Shown: positions 11,527-25,305 of the stretch, piece after piece
Layout: every line of letters begins with the position of its first letter
How positions within the stretch are numbered: the first letter of the stretch is position 1
Position numbers and translations under genes: made by a program
Assembly (NCBI RefSeq): GCF_002965065.1
Contig: NZ_PTRE01000084.1
Span: 1-50,116, forward strand
Reading direction: 5' to 3'
Length of the DNA stretch: 50,116 nt
Origin: Escherichia sp. MOD1-EC7003
GTDB lineage: Bacteria > Pseudomonadota > Gammaproteobacteria > Enterobacterales > Enterobacteriaceae
Notes under the pieces: generated by a model
Seen by the model: the letters and a program-made list of their open reading frames with translations, nothing else
Told to the model about the DNA's origin: nothing
Databases searched by the model: none

Positions 11527-13227
11527 ATGCGACTGCTCAACCGTCTTAACCAGTATCAACGTCTATGGCAGCCTTCTGCCGGAAGGCCGCAATCTGTCAC
11601 CGTCAGCGAACTGGCCAAACGCTGTTTTTGCAGCGAACGCCATGTTCGTACGCTGTTACGTCAGGCACAGGAGGCGGGATGGCTGGAGTGGCAGGCGCAG
11701 TCAGGACGCGGAAAGCGCGGGCAACTACGCTTTCTGGTCACGCCGGAATCGCTACGCAATGCGATGATGGAACAGGCACTGGAAACCGGAAAGCAGCAAG
11801 ATGTGCTGGAACTGGCGCAACTGGCCCCGGGTGAGCTGCGCACGCTGTTACAGCCGTTTATGGGCGGGCAATGGCAAAACGATACGCCAACGTTGCGTAT
11901 TCCCTACTATCGCCCACTCGAACCGTTACAACCGGGCTTTTTGCCTGGCCGTGCCGAGCAGCATCTCGCCGGGCAGATATTTTCCGGCCTGGCCCGCTTC
12001 GATAATAAAACCCAGCGCCCGATTGGCGATTTAGCGCATCACTGGGAAACCTCTGCTGACGGGTTACGCTGGGATTTTTATCTTCGCTCAACCCTACACT
12101 GGCATAACGGCGATGCACTAAAAGCCACACACTTACACCAGCGGTTATTGATGCTGTTACAACTGCCAGCACTGGAGCAATTATTTATTAGCGTGAAGCG
12201 TATTGAAGTCACCCATCCGCAGTGTCTGACTTTCTTTTTACATTGCCCCGATTACTGGCTTGCGCACCGACTGGCGAGCTATTGCAGCCATCTGGCGCAT
12301 CCGCAATTCCCACAGATTGGCACGGGTCCATTTCGCTTAACACACTTCACAGCGGAACTGGTGCGCCTGGAAAGCCATGATTATTACCATTTACGTCATC
12401 CGCTGCTTAAAGCGGTTGAGTACTGGATAACTCCACCGCTTTTTGAAAATGATGTGGGAACCAGTTGTCAGCATCCCGTGCAAATTACTATCGGCAAACC
12501 AGAGGAGTTGCCACGGGTCAGCCAGGTCAGTAGCGGCATCAGTTTAGGTTTTTGCTATTTAACATTGCGCAAAAGTCCCCGGCTGTCCCTCTGGCAGGCG
12601 CGAAAAGTGATCTCCATTATTCATCAATCCAGTTTATTACAAACATTAGAAGTCGGAGAAAACCTGATCACCGCCAGTCATGCATTGCTGCCAGGCTGGA
12701 CTATTCCGCAATGGCAAGTACCGGATGAGATAAAACTACCGGAAACTTTGACGCTGGTTTACCACCTGCCGATAGAACTTCATACCATGGCAGAACGTTT
12801 ACAGGCGACGCTGGCTGCGGAAGGCTGTGAACTTACCATTATTTTTCATAACGCAAAAAACTGGGACGACACGACCCCACTGGCACAAGCAGACCTCATG
12901 ATGGGCGACAGGTTAATTGGTGAAGCACCGGAATATACCCTGGAGCAGTGGCTACGTTGCGATCCGCTTTGGCCACATGTTTTTGACGCTCCAGCCTATA
13001 CACATCTGCAATCGACACTGGACGCGGTGCAAGTAATGCCTGATGAGGAAAACCGATTTAATGCCCTGAAAACGGTTTTTTGCCAGTTAATGGCAGACGC
13101 GACGCTGACGCCGCTGTTCAACTATCACTATCGCATTAGCGCCCCGCCCGGCGTGAACGGTGTGCGGCTGACTCCGCGCGGCTGGTTTGAATTTACCGAA
13201 GCCTGGCTTCCCGCACCGTCGCAATGA
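11527..13227 (+). CDS. ybaE: SgrR-like transcriptional regulator / solute-binding protein YbaE
   Basis: A 566-residue protein with an N-terminal winged helix-turn-helix of the SgrR_N type (about residues 1-110; [24 protein letters not shown] shows the recognition helix region) and a C-terminal periplasmic-type solute-binding domain (SBP_bac_5, about 160-490). This is the architecture of SgrR, the activator of the sgrS sugar-phosphate stress RNA. There is no signal peptide, so it should be a cytosolic ligand-sensing regulator. Its ligand and targets are not established. ATG at 11527 gives [13 protein letters not shown], the usual start; the alternative at 11512 adds five residues. Confidence 0.92.
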   Translation: MRLLNRLNQYQRLWQPSAGRPQSVTVSELAKRCFCSERHVRTLLRQAQEAGWLEWQAQSGRGKRGQLRFLVTPESLRNAMMEQALETGKQQDVLELAQLAPGELRTLLQPFMGGQWQNDTPTLRIPYYRPLEPLQPGFLPGRAEQHLAGQIFSGLARFDNKTQRPIGDLAHHWETSADGLRWDFYLRSTLHWHNGDALKATHLHQRLLMLLQLPALEQLFISVKRIEVTHPQCLTFFLHCPDYWLAHRLASYCSHLAHPQFPQIGTGPFRLTHFTAELVRLESHDYYHLRHPLLKAVEYWITPPLFENDVGTSCQHPVQITIGKPEELPRVSQVSSGISLGFCYLTLRKSPRLSLWQARKVISIIHQSSLLQTLEVGENLITASHALLPGWTIPQWQVPDEIKLPETLTLVYHLPIELHTMAERLQATLAAEGCELTIIFHNAKNWDDTTPLAQADLMMGDRLIGEAPEYTLEQWLRCDPLWPHVFDAPAYTHLQSTLDAVQVMPDEENRFNALKTVFCQLMADATLTPLFNYHYRISAPPGVNGVRLTPRGWFEFTEAWLPAPSQ

Positions 13228-13291
13228 AGAGCTGGTCCGGGTTAATCGCAGGCGTTACCATAACGCTTTTATTGTTCAAGCAGGATTATCT

Positions 13292-13987
13292 ATGAAACGT
13301 GCTGTCGTTGTGTTCAGTGGAGGCCAGGATTCCACCACCTGTCTGGTGCAGGCATTACAACAATATGATGAAGTCCATTGCGTGACGTTCGATTACGGTC
13401 AGCGACATCGCGCAGAAATCGACGTGGCACGCGAACTGGCGCTAAAACTGGGGGCACGCGCGCATAAGGTGCTGGATGTTACCCTGCTTAACGAACTGGC
13501 GGTCAGCAGCCTGACGCGTGACAGCATTCCGGTGCCTGATTATGAACCTGAAGCCGATGGCATCCCGAATACGTTCGTCCCAGGGCGTAATATTTTGTTC
13601 CTGACGCTGGCGGCGATATATGCGTATCAGGTAAAAGCAGAAGCCGTGATTACCGGCGTCTGCGAAACAGATTTCTCCGGCTACCCGGATTGCCGCGATG
13701 AGTTTGTGAAAGCACTAAACCATGCCGTCAGTTTGGGCATGGCGAAAGATATTCGTTTTGAAACGCCACTGATGTGGATTGATAAAGCGGAAACCTGGGC
13801 GCTGGCAGATTATTACGGCAAGCTGGATTTAGTACGTAACGAAACGCTGACCTGCTATAACGGCATTAAAGGCGACGGTTGCGGTCATTGCGCAGCATGT
13901 AATTTACGCGCCAACGGTTTGAATCATTATCTGGCCGACAGACCGATGGTGATGGCGGCAATGAAGCAGAAAACCGGGTTGAAGTAA
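13292..13987 (+). CDS. queC: 7-cyano-7-deazaguanine synthase
   Basis: A 231-residue cytosolic enzyme of queuosine biosynthesis that converts 7-carboxy-7-deazaguanine, ammonia and ATP to preQ0. The PP-loop FSGGQDSTT is at residues 8-16. The zinc-binding cysteines are in [17 protein letters not shown] near the C-terminus (four Cys), and the substrate region contains [12 protein letters not shown] at 13292 gives the family start [11 protein letters not shown]. The longer frame from 13187 runs through the end of ybaE and is not coding. It follows ybaE by 64 bp in the same direction. Confidence 0.96.
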   Translation: MKRAVVVFSGGQDSTTCLVQALQQYDEVHCVTFDYGQRHRAEIDVARELALKLGARAHKVLDVTLLNELAVSSLTRDSIPVPDYEPEADGIPNTFVPGRNILFLTLAAIYAYQVKAEAVITGVCETDFSGYPDCRDEFVKALNHAVSLGMAKDIRFETPLMWIDKAETWALADYYGKLDLVRNETLTCYNGIKGDGCGHCAACNLRANGLNHYLADRPMVMAAMKQKTGLK

Positions 13988-14001
13988 TTATTCCGGTTAT
14001 C

Positions 14002-14026
14002 GCCGGATGCAGCTTGAGCATCCGGC
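14002..14026. repeat. Single REP-like palindrome between queC and fadM
   Basis: GCCGGATGC and GCATCCGGC form a perfect 9-bp stem around AGCTTGA. It lies between convergent stops and may serve as 3' end protection or terminator for both. Confidence 0.8.
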
Positions 14027-14038
14027 ACAACAAAACGT

Positions 14039-14437
14039 TTACTTCACCATCTGCTCCAGCTTTTCGCGCAATTCCCCTTCCAGAGCTAATGCTTTCTGCG
14101 TTTTAAGATCAATACAAACAAACGTAATAAGCGCATCCACCACCACCTGCCCTTCCGGCTCCAGTGTGATGACCTGGCTTAAGATGCCGCTTTTACCGTT
14201 TAATTGCTGCAACTGACTGGTAATGGTTAACAGGTCGCTTAATACCGCCGGGCGACGATAGTTAATATTGATATTGACCACGATGAAGGCGATGTTATGG
14301 GCGGTCATCCACTGAAAACTGTCGCTATTTTCCAACCCATCCCAGCGGGCTTCTTCGAGAAACTCAAGGTAGCGAGCGTTGTTTACGTGCTGGTAGACGT
14401 CGAGATGATATCCACGAACTTTGATTTGTGTTTGCAT
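14039..14437 (-). CDS. fadM: Long-chain acyl-CoA thioesterase III FadM (YbaW)
   Basis: A 132-residue single-hotdog thioesterase of the 4-hydroxybenzoyl-CoA thioesterase family. It acts late in beta-oxidation of unsaturated fatty acids and removes dead-end acyl-CoAs. The signature helix and catalytic region YHLDVYQHVNNARYLEFLEE lie at about residues 10-29. It has its own promoter region with a FadR-like operator upstream, consistent with induction by fatty acids. Confidence 0.94.
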   Translation of the reverse strand: MQTQIKVRGYHLDVYQHVNNARYLEFLEEARWDGLENSDSFQWMTAHNIAFIVVNININYRRPAVLSDLLTITSQLQQLNGKSGILSQVITLEPEGQVVVDALITFVCIDLKTQKALALEGELREKLEQMVK

Positions 14438-14491
14438 AGCGCAATAACCTTACGTTGTTGTTATAGGAACTGTTATCAGTACTGAGGTCAT

Positions 14492-14508
14492 AACTGGTAT
14501 GACCTCTT
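14492..14508. promoter_or_regulatory. FadR operator-like site upstream of fadM
   Basis: AACTGGTATGACCTCTT closely matches the FadR consensus AACTGGTCNGACNTGTT, 55 bp before the fadM start. The surrounding bases also form an inverted repeat, GAGGTCATA (14484-14492) and TATGACCTC (14498-14506). fadM is a known FadR-regulated gene. Confidence 0.75.
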
Positions 14509-14542
14509 CAGTTTGGCAAAAAATTGCCACTATGCAAATTAA

Positions 14543-16936
<2,394 letters not shown>

Positions 16937-17064
16937 GGTGTAACAACACTCCGCTGTAGATGACTGTGTACCTCACGCAACGTATCGATGCGCGCAAAGG
17001 CCTATTGTGACAAGAAACGGGGGCAATTGTCAGCCCACAAGAGGCAGAAAGTCACCGAATACAA

Positions 17065-17096
17065 ATAAAAAAGGCACATCAGTAGATGCGCCCTTG
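17065..17096 (-). terminator. Terminator after hupB
   Basis: On the minus strand GGCGCATC and GATGTGCC form a stem (one G-U pair) around TACT, followed by six U residues. It lies about 30 bp past the hupB stop. Confidence 0.85.
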
Positions 17097-17127
17097 AACT
17101 TCGTCACATCCCCGCTGGGGACAACGC

Positions 17128-17400
17128 TTAGTTTACCGCGTCTTTCAGTGCTTTACCTGCACGGAAGCTTGGTACTTTAGCGGCAGCGATAGTAATCTCT
17201 TTACCGGTCTGCGGGTTGCGGCCAGTACGGGCAGCACGCTCTTTAACGGCAAAAGTACCAAAACCAACCAGTGCTACATCATCCCCTTCTTTCAGAGATT
17301 CAGTTACGGAAGCAATAATAGCATCTAACGCACGGCCAGCCGCAGCTTTAGAGATATCAGCCCCTGCAGCAATCTTGTCGATCAATTGAGATTTATTCAC
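17128..17400 (-). CDS. hupB: DNA-binding protein HU-beta
   Basis: The 90-residue beta subunit of HU, the abundant nucleoid-associated protein that bends DNA without sequence specificity, as a homodimer or with HU-alpha. The N-terminus [20 protein letters not shown] forms the dimer core. The beta-arm with RNPQTGKEI carries the intercalating Pro. It lies 208 bp after lon and is expressed from its own promoters in this gap; AGAGGAAGAG just before ATG 17400 is the ribosome-binding site. Confidence 0.97.
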
Positions 17401-17540
17401 TCTTCTCTTCCTCTTTATAATTTATATCGCACTTGAATCCTTCAAGGTACGAACGCGCAGCAGTTATATCAGGCCAGCCATCCCCTTACAACACCCCTTA
17501 ATAAGGGCAAGCCCAATCCACCATCTAACTTAGCGAGACA

Positions 17541-17577
17541 AAAAAAGGCTGGCAAGTCCGAATTAGCCTGCCAGCCC
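17541..17577 (-). terminator. Terminator after lon
   Basis: On the minus strand GGCTGGCAGG and CTTGCCAGCC pair around a 9-base loop and run into seven U residues. It lies 32 bp past the lon stop. Confidence 0.9.
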
Positions 17578-17608
17578 TGTTTTTATTAGTGCATTTTGCG
17601 CGAGGTCA

Positions 17609-19963
17609 CTATTTTGCAGTCACAACCTGCATGCCAGACGGTTCATTTTGCAGCGCCAGAGTCAGAACTTCCTCAATGCGCTTCACCGGATGAATGTCCA
17701 GATCGGCAATTACGTTGTCAGGAATCTCTTCCAGATCGCGTTTATTTTCGAACGGAATTAACACTGTTTTAATCCCGCCGCGATGCGCTGCCAACAGTTT
17801 TTCTTTCAAACCACCGATAGGCAGTACCTGACCACGCAGAGTGATCTCACCGGTCATTGCCACATCGGCACGAACCGGGTTACCGGTCAGGCAAGAAACC
17901 AGCGCGGTGCACATAGCAATACCCGCACTCGGACCATCTTTCGGCGTCGCACCTTCCGGTACGTGGACGTGGATGTCGCGTTTTTCGTAAAAATCAGGGT
18001 TGATCCCCAGTTTTTCCGCACGCGCACGAACCACCGTTAACGCCGCCTGAATAGACTCTTGCATCACTTCGCCCAGCGAACCGGTATAGGTCAGTTTGCC
18101 TTTCCCCGGAACACACGCGGTTTCAATGGTCAGCAAGTCACCGCCCACTTCCGTCCACGCCAGACCGGTTACCTGACCGACACGGTTTTCGTTATCCGCG
18201 CGACCATAGTCGAAACGCTGAACACCGAGGTAGTCATGCAGGTTATCGCCGTTAATTTCGATATGTTTTAAAGAATTATCGAGCAGTAACTGCTTAACCG
18301 CTTTGCGACACAGTTTGGAGATTTCACGCTCCAGACCACGCACGCCCGCCTCACGGGTGTAATAACGAATAATGCCGATAATGGCGCTATCGTCGACGGT
18401 CAGCTCACCTTTTTTCAGTGCATTACGTTCAATCTGCTTCGGCAACAGGTGGCGTTTGGCAATGTTCAGTTTTTCATCTTCGGTATAACCGGAGAGGCGA
18501 ATCACTTCCATACGATCCAGCAGCGGTGCCGGAATGTTCATGGAGTTCGACGTCGCGACAAACATCACATCGCTAAGGTCGTAATCCACTTCCAGGTAGT
18601 GATCGCTGAACGCTACGTTCTGCTCTGGATCCAGCACTTCAAGCAGTGCGGAAGCTGGATCGCCACGCATATCAGAAGACATTTTGTCGATCTCATCGAG
18701 CAGGAACAGCGGGTTTTTCACGCCCACTTTCGCCATTTTCTGGATCAATTTACCCGGCATTGAACCGATGTAAGTACGACGGTGGCCGCGGATTTCCGCT
18801 TCATCACGCACGCCGCCCAGCGCCATACGGACATATTTACGTCCGGTAGCTTTGGCGATGGACTGACCCAGTGACGTTTTACCTACCCCCGGCGGCCCAA
18901 CCAGGCAGAGGATCGGTCCCTTGATTTTGTTTACACGGCTTTGAACCGCAAGATACTCAAGGATGCGATCTTTCACGCGCTCCAGACCATAATGGTCGGT
19001 ATCAAGGATTTCTTGCGCCTGACGCAGGTCTTTTTTGACCTTGCTACGCGCATTCCACGGCACCTGCACCATCCAGTCGATATAACCACGCACCACGGTT
19101 GCTTCTGCCGACATCGGAGACATCATTTTCAGCTTCTGCAGCTCTGCTTCCGCTTTCTCTTTTGCCTCTTTCGGCATTTTCGCCGCGTCGATTTTGCGCT
19201 TCAGGGCTTCGTTTTCATCCGGCGCGTCGTCCATTTCGCCGAGTTCTTTCTGAATAGCTTTCATTTGCTCATTCAGATAGTACTCTCGCTGGGATTTCTC
19301 CATCTGCTTTTTAACGCGGTTGCGAATGCGTTTCTCAACCTGCAGCAGATCGATTTCCGATTCCATCATCGCCATCAGATATTCCAGACGTTCGTTGACG
19401 TCGGACATCTCCAGAACGGACTGTTTGTCAGCCAGTTTCAGCGGCATATGCGCAGCAATGGTATCTGCCAGGCGCGCCGGATCGTCGATGCTATTCAGCG
19501 ACGTCAGCACTTCTGGTGGGATTTTTTTGTTCAGCTTAATGTAGCCTTCGAACTGGCTGATTGCGGTACGCACCAGCACTTCCTGTTCCCGCTCATCAAT
19601 GGTCGGCGACTCCAGATACTCTGCCTTCGCAGAAAAGTGTTCGCCATTGTCAGAGAGCGCAGAAATACGCGCGCGCTGTAACCCCTCGACCAGCACTTTG
19701 ACGGTGCCGTCAGGCAGTTTCAGCATCTGCAATATAGAGGCCACGGTCCCGACGGTGAAAAGATCGTTTACACCCGGCTCATCCGTTGAAGCTTCTTTCT
19801 GCGCGACCAGCATAATTTTTTTATCATGGTCCATCGCCGCTTCCAGACAACGGATAGATTTTTCCCGCCCGACAAATAAGGGAATGACCATGTGCGGATA
19901 AACCACCACATCGCGCAGCGGCAATACGGGGATTTCAATGCGTTCAGAACGCTCAGGATTCAT
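17609..19963 (-). CDS. lon: ATP-dependent protease Lon
   Basis: A 784-residue cytosolic AAA+ serine protease that degrades misfolded proteins and regulators such as SulA and RcsA. The N-terminal substrate domain (about 1-310) is followed by the AAA+ module with Walker [10 protein letters not shown] (about 356-364) and Walker [10 protein letters not shown]. The proteolytic domain carries the catalytic Ser679 in [11 protein letters not shown] and Lys722 in [13 protein letters not shown] at 19961-19963 ([20 protein letters not shown]) matches the known protein. A frame extending to 20008 adds 15 residues within the heat-shock promoter leader and is rejected. The Shine-Dalgarno is GAGAGAGC. Confidence 0.98.
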   Translation of the reverse strand: MNPERSERIEIPVLPLRDVVVYPHMVIPLFVGREKSIRCLEAAMDHDKKIMLVAQKEASTDEPGVNDLFTVGTVASILQMLKLPDGTVKVLVEGLQRARISALSDNGEHFSAKAEYLESPTIDEREQEVLVRTAISQFEGYIKLNKKIPPEVLTSLNSIDDPARLADTIAAHMPLKLADKQSVLEMSDVNERLEYLMAMMESEIDLLQVEKRIRNRVKKQMEKSQREYYLNEQMKAIQKELGEMDDAPDENEALKRKIDAAKMPKEAKEKAEAELQKLKMMSPMSAEATVVRGYIDWMVQVPWNARSKVKKDLRQAQEILDTDHYGLERVKDRILEYLAVQSRVNKIKGPILCLVGPPGVGKTSLGQSIAKATGRKYVRMALGGVRDEAEIRGHRRTYIGSMPGKLIQKMAKVGVKNPLFLLDEIDKMSSDMRGDPASALLEVLDPEQNVAFSDHYLEVDYDLSDVMFVATSNSMNIPAPLLDRMEVIRLSGYTEDEKLNIAKRHLLPKQIERNALKKGELTVDDSAIIGIIRYYTREAGVRGLEREISKLCRKAVKQLLLDNSLKHIEINGDNLHDYLGVQRFDYGRADNENRVGQVTGLAWTEVGGDLLTIETACVPGKGKLTYTGSLGEVMQESIQAALTVVRARAEKLGINPDFYEKRDIHVHVPEGATPKDGPSAGIAMCTALVSCLTGNPVRADVAMTGEITLRGQVLPIGGLKEKLLAAHRGGIKTVLIPFENKRDLEEIPDNVIADLDIHPVKRIEEVLTLALQNEPSGMQVVTAK

Positions 19964-20045
19964 AGAGCTCTCTCTTAGTTTAATTTCCGCCAGGTAATCA
20001 GATGACACGACTGTGCTTCACGCCATCTATTAACATGTACGTCAG

Positions 20046-20074
20046 TATATGGGGATGTTTCCCCCACATTCAAC
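20046..20074 (-). promoter_or_regulatory. Sigma32 heat-shock promoter of lon
   Basis: On the minus strand GTTGAA (20074-20069) and CCCCATATA (20054-20046) are spaced by 14 bp, matching the sigma32 pattern CTTGAA / CCCCATNT, about 80 bp before the lon ATG. Confidence 0.85.
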
Positions 20075-20089
20075 GCCGAGAATAGAGGA

Positions 20090-20120
20090 AAAATTAAAGG
20101 GGAGATAAAATCCCCCCTTT
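20090..20120 (-). terminator. Terminator after clpX
   Basis: On the minus strand AAAGGGG and CCCCTTT pair around a loop that includes GGATTTTATCT, followed by AATTTTTCC. It lies between the clpX stop and the lon promoter. Confidence 0.75.
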
Positions 20121-20150
20121 TTGGTTAACTAATTGTATGGGAATGGTTAA

Positions 20151-21425
20151 TTATTCACCAGATGCTTGTTGCGCTTCTGGCTTGCCATAAATCAGCAACG
20201 GTTTGCTTTGACCATCAATTACCGACTCGTCGATAACCACTTTTTCGACATCTTCCATGGACGGCAGATCGTACATGGTATCGAGCAGTGCGGCTTCTAC
20301 GATGGAACGCAGACCACGAGCACCGGTTTTACGCGCCATCGCTTTCTTAGCGATAGCATCCAGCGCCTCGTCACGGAATTCCAGATCCACACCTTCCAGA
20401 TTAAACAGCGCCTGATACTGCTTGGTCAGGGCGTTTTTCGGCTCTTTGAGGATCTGAATCAGCGCTTCTTCGCTCAGCTCATTCAGCGTTGCTACAACCG
20501 GCAGACGACCAATGAACTCAGGGATCAAACCAAACTTGATCAGATCTTCCGGTTCAACCTGCGCCAGCAGCTCGCCTTCACTTGCTTTGTCGGATTTCGC
20601 TTTTACCGTCGCGCCAAAACCAATGCCGGAGCCGGTTTCTACACGATGGGAAATCACTTTATCCAGACCGGCAAACGCACCGCCACAGATAAACAGGATC
20701 TTAGAAGTATCAACCTGTAAGAATTCCTGCTGCGGATGTTTACGCCCACCTTGCGGTGGAACAGCAGCTACCGTACCTTCGATCAGTTTCAACAGCGCTT
20801 GCTGTACGCCTTCACCGGAAACGTCTCGGGTAATGGACGGGTTGTCTGACTTACGAGAAATCTTGTCGATTTCATCGATGTAGACAATCCCGCGCTGCGC
20901 TTTCTGTACGTCGTAATCGCACTTCTGCAACAGCTTCTGAATGATGTTTTCAACGTCTTCGCCCACATAACCGGCTTCGGTCAGCGTGGTCGCGTCGGCC
21001 ATGGTAAACGGGACGTCCAGCAGGCGCGCCAGTGTTTCAGCCAGCAGCGTTTTACCGGAACCGGTCGGACCGATCAGCAAAATGTTACTTTTGCCCAACT
21101 CGACGCCATTGCTGGTATCTCCGTTGCGCAGACGTTTGTAGTGGTTGTATACCGCGACCGCCAGCACTTTCTTCGCCTGTTCCTGACCGATAACGTAATC
21201 GTCCAGGTGGTTGCGAATTTCATGCGGCGTCGGTAGCGCACTGCGTTCACGATGCGGTGCAACTTCTTTAATCTCTTCGCGAATGATGTCGTTACATAAA
21301 TCAACACATTCGTCGCAGATATACACGGATGGACCGGCAATCAGCTTGCGCACTTCATGCTGGCTTTTGCCGCAAAAAGAGCAATACAGCAATTTGCCTG
21401 AGCCATCTTTGCGTTTATCTGTCAT
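20151..21425 (-). CDS. clpX: ClpX, ATPase subunit of ClpXP
   Basis: A 424-residue AAA+ unfoldase that recognises substrates such as ssrA-tagged proteins and feeds them to ClpP. The N-terminal zinc-binding domain has four cysteines (CSFCGKS and CDECVDLC, residues about 15-43). The AAA+ module has Walker A GPTGSGKT (about 119-126), the pore loop GYVG, Walker B VYIDEIDK, the ClpP-contacting loop with IGFGATV and the sensor-2 region GARGLRSI. It follows clpP by 125 bp on the same strand and shares its heat-shock promoter. Confidence 0.98.
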
Positions 21426-21550
21426 GGGTCAAAACCTCTTCTTTGTTCTTTGTGCCGCACACGACGACGCAAATGCCATTCTCAGGCGCAAGCCGCTTAC
21501 AGCGTTGTGCCGCCCTGGATAAGTATAGCGGCACAGTTGCGCCTCTGGCA

Positions 21551-22174
21551 TCAATTACGATGGGTCAGAATCGAATCGACCAGACCGTATTCCACCGCTT
21601 CAGGGGCAGAAAGGAAACGATCGCGTTCGGTATCACGTTCAATCTGTTCTAATGATTGACCCGTATGAAGTGCCATAAGTTCATTCATGCGCCCTTTAAC
21701 TTTCAGAATTTCACGGGCATGAATTTCGATATCGGTCGCCTGCCCCTGATAGCCGCCCAACGGCTGGTGAATCATCACGCGCGAATTCGGCAGGCAGAAA
21801 CGTTTACCTTTTGCCCCTGCGGTCAGCAAGAAGGCCCCCATCGAGGCCGCCTGGCCCATACAGATGGTGCTGACATCAGGCTTGATAAACTGCATAGTGT
21901 CATAGATAGACATCCCGGCAGTGATCACCCCGCCTGGGGAGTTAATGTACAGATAGATATCTTTTTCTGGGTTTTCTGCTTCCAGGAACAGCATCTGGGC
22001 CACAATCAGGTTAGCCATGTGGTCTTCAACCTGGCCAGTCAGAAAAATGACGCGTTCCTTAAGTAGACGAGAATAGATATCAAAAGAGCGCTCACCACGT
22101 GAGGTCTGTTCAATGACCATCGGCACCAGCGCCATATGGGGTGCAAAGTTATCTCGTTCGCCGCTGTATGACAT
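21551..22174 (-). CDS. clpP: ClpP protease subunit
   Basis: A 207-residue precursor of the tetradecameric serine peptidase that partners with ClpX and ClpA. A 14-residue propeptide ([14 protein letters not shown], cut before [10 protein letters not shown]) is present. The catalytic triad can be seen: Ser in [11 protein letters not shown], His in VMIHQPLGG and Asp in [11 protein letters not shown]. The gene lies between tig and clpX in the usual order. Confidence 0.98.
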   Translation of the reverse strand: MSYSGERDNFAPHMALVPMVIEQTSRGERSFDIYSRLLKERVIFLTGQVEDHMANLIVAQMLFLEAENPEKDIYLYINSPGGVITAGMSIYDTMQFIKPDVSTICMGQAASMGAFLLTAGAKGKRFCLPNSRVMIHQPLGGYQGQATDIEIHAREILKVKGRMNELMALHTGQSLEQIERDTERDRFLSAPEAVEYGLVDSILTHRN

Positions 22175-22252
22175 TTCCGTCTCCTGGATAAAATTGAAAA
22201 AACCTGCTGTACCGATTGTAACCTTATGGACGGATTATCAGCTAGTCCCTGT

Positions 22253-22282
22253 GTTATGGGTACGGCATCACCCTATTTCAAG
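22253..22282 (-). promoter_or_regulatory. Sigma32 promoter of clpPX
   Basis: On the minus strand CTTGAAA (22282-22276) and CCCATAAC (22260-22253) are separated by 15 bp, close to the sigma32 consensus, about 80 bp before the clpP ATG. Confidence 0.75.
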
Positions 22283-22353
22283 CATAACAATCTTTTGTTG
22301 TTACGCTAACACCGAAAGAGGCTTTTCGCACGGTTCCATGCAAAATTCATGAC

Positions 22354-22385
22354 AAAAAAAAGCCCACCACCTGGCGGTGACGGGC
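22354..22385 (-). terminator. Terminator after tig
   Basis: On the minus strand GCCCGTCACCG and GGTGGTGGGC form a GC-rich stem around CCA, followed by eight U residues. It lies 35 bp past the tig stop and separates tig from clpP. Confidence 0.92.
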
Positions 22386-22419
22386 CTTTGTGCGAATTTA
22401 GCGCGTTATGCTGCGTAAA

Positions 22420-24061
<1,642 letters not shown>

Positions 24062-24379
24062 TTACGCGATGCTTCCTGCTCCACGACAGGGAGGAGAGGC
24101 AAAGATGGTGTCCTGTAACCCTTCCCACTCCTTAATAGTGTAAGTATGCAGAGCCAGCGCATGAACGGTAGTAGAGAGTTCCTCCGCTAAAGTACTGTAA
24201 ATCATTCGATGACGATTCAGAAAACGTTCACCCGTAAAACGATCGCTGACCAGCACAACTTTAAAATGGCTTTCAGAGCCGGCTGGGACATTGTGACGAT
24301 AGCTTTCATCCACAACTTCGAGGAATACGGGTTGGAACGCCGCCCTTAATTTTTCTTCTATCCGCTCACGTATCATCAT
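24062..24379 (-). CDS. bolA: BolA transcriptional regulator
   Basis: A 105-residue BolA/IbaG-fold protein that alters cell shape in stationary phase and stress, and partners with monothiol glutaredoxins. The class-II KH-like fold is visible, with the conserved [20 protein letters not shown] segment and invariant His residues ([10 protein letters not shown]). ATG at 24379 gives [11 protein letters not shown], the known start; an upstream in-frame ATG at 24412 adds eleven residues with no support. It is transcribed from a gearbox promoter about 45 bp upstream. Confidence 0.96.
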   Translation of the reverse strand: MMIRERIEEKLRAAFQPVFLEVVDESYRHNVPAGSESHFKVVLVSDRFTGERFLNRHRMIYSTLAEELSTTVHALALHTYTIKEWEGLQDTIFASPPCRGAGSIA

Positions 24380-24425
24380 GAAATATCTCCTCCGACAACA
24401 CTGAGATGTCATCCATCCCTTTAAA

Positions 24426-24456
24426 TACTAGCCGCTTTTACCGTTTCCATTGCCGC
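24426..24456 (-). promoter_or_regulatory. Gearbox promoter of bolA
   Basis: On the minus strand the -10 element CGGCTAGTA (24434-24426) and the upstream GCGGCAATG (24456-24448) match the growth-rate-inverse gearbox type described for bolA, read by RpoS-dependent polymerase. The rest of the 304-bp gap between bolA and yajG (24380-24683) holds the yajG leader; I see no gene there. Confidence 0.8.
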
Positions 24457-24683
24457 TTAACAACAAATATTTAGGTTTCGTCCTGGTTTTTCCGTCAAGC
24501 GTATGAAGTTTACTGATTTAAAGACTGAAACACAGGTCTCGCATCAGCGTTTCTTTTACCAGGGGTGATTATTTCGTCAACATGATGAATTTACATGCCT
24601 TACCCACTTCCCCTCGCCGTTGGCAATGTTATGATGGCGGGAATTTTTACCAAACACGCTTAAAAGTTTCTGAGAGCCCGAAC

Positions 24684-25262
24684 ATGTTCAAAAAAATCCT
24701 CTTCCCGTTAGTTGCTCTGTTTATGCTTGCAGGATGTGCAAAACCGCCAACAACTATTGAAGTTTCCCCGACAATAACGCTACCACAGCAGGATCCAAGC
24801 CTGATGGGCGTCACCGTAAGCATTAATGGTGCCGATCAGCGTACCGATCAGGCGCTGGCAAAAGTCACCCGCAATAATCAAATCGTTACCCTGACCGCCT
24901 CCCGCGATCTGCGTTTCCTGCTGCAAGAAGTGCTCGAAAAACAGATGACCGCGCGCGGTTACATGGTTGGTCCGAATGGCCCGGTAAATCTGCAAATCAT
25001 CGTTAGCCAACTGTATGCTGACGTGTCTCAGGGCAATGTGCGCTACAACATCGCGACCAAAGCAGATATCGCTATCATCGCTACCGCGCAGAATGGCAAC
25101 AAAATGACCAAGAACTATCGTGCCAGCTACAACGTTGAAGGTGCATTCCAGGCGTCCAACAAAAATATCGCCGATGCGGTTAACAGCGTGCTGACCGATA
25201 CCATCGCTGATATGTCTCAGGACACCAGCATCCACGAATTCATCAAGCAGAACGCGCGTTAA
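24684..25262 (+). CDS. yajG: YajG family lipoprotein
   Basis: A 192-residue predicted lipoprotein. The signal peptide MFKKILFPLVALFMLAGC has lipobox LAGC, so Cys18 would be lipidated. The rest is one compact alpha/beta domain (from PPTTIEVSPTITLPQQD) of the YajG family, whose biochemical role is unknown. It is always found just before ampG, and here the two are 43 bp apart and probably co-transcribed, which suggests an envelope link. ATG at 24684 matches the signal peptide; the longer open frame from 24582 has no homology upstream of it. Confidence 0.92.
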   Translation: MFKKILFPLVALFMLAGCAKPPTTIEVSPTITLPQQDPSLMGVTVSINGADQRTDQALAKVTRNNQIVTLTASRDLRFLLQEVLEKQMTARGYMVGPNGPVNLQIIVSQLYADVSQGNVRYNIATKADIAIIATAQNGNKMTKNYRASYNVEGAFQASNKNIADAVNSVLTDTIADMSQDTSIHEFIKQNAR

Positions 25263-25305
25263 TTTCTGTCCTCTGGCCCGGTGCAAGCCGGGCCTGTAGA
25301 CGCCC

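Noticed and set aside
19964-20008. Longer lon start adding 15 residues
   Set aside because: The extra codons lie in the leader downstream of the sigma32 promoter, and the known start at 19963 has its own Shine-Dalgarno.
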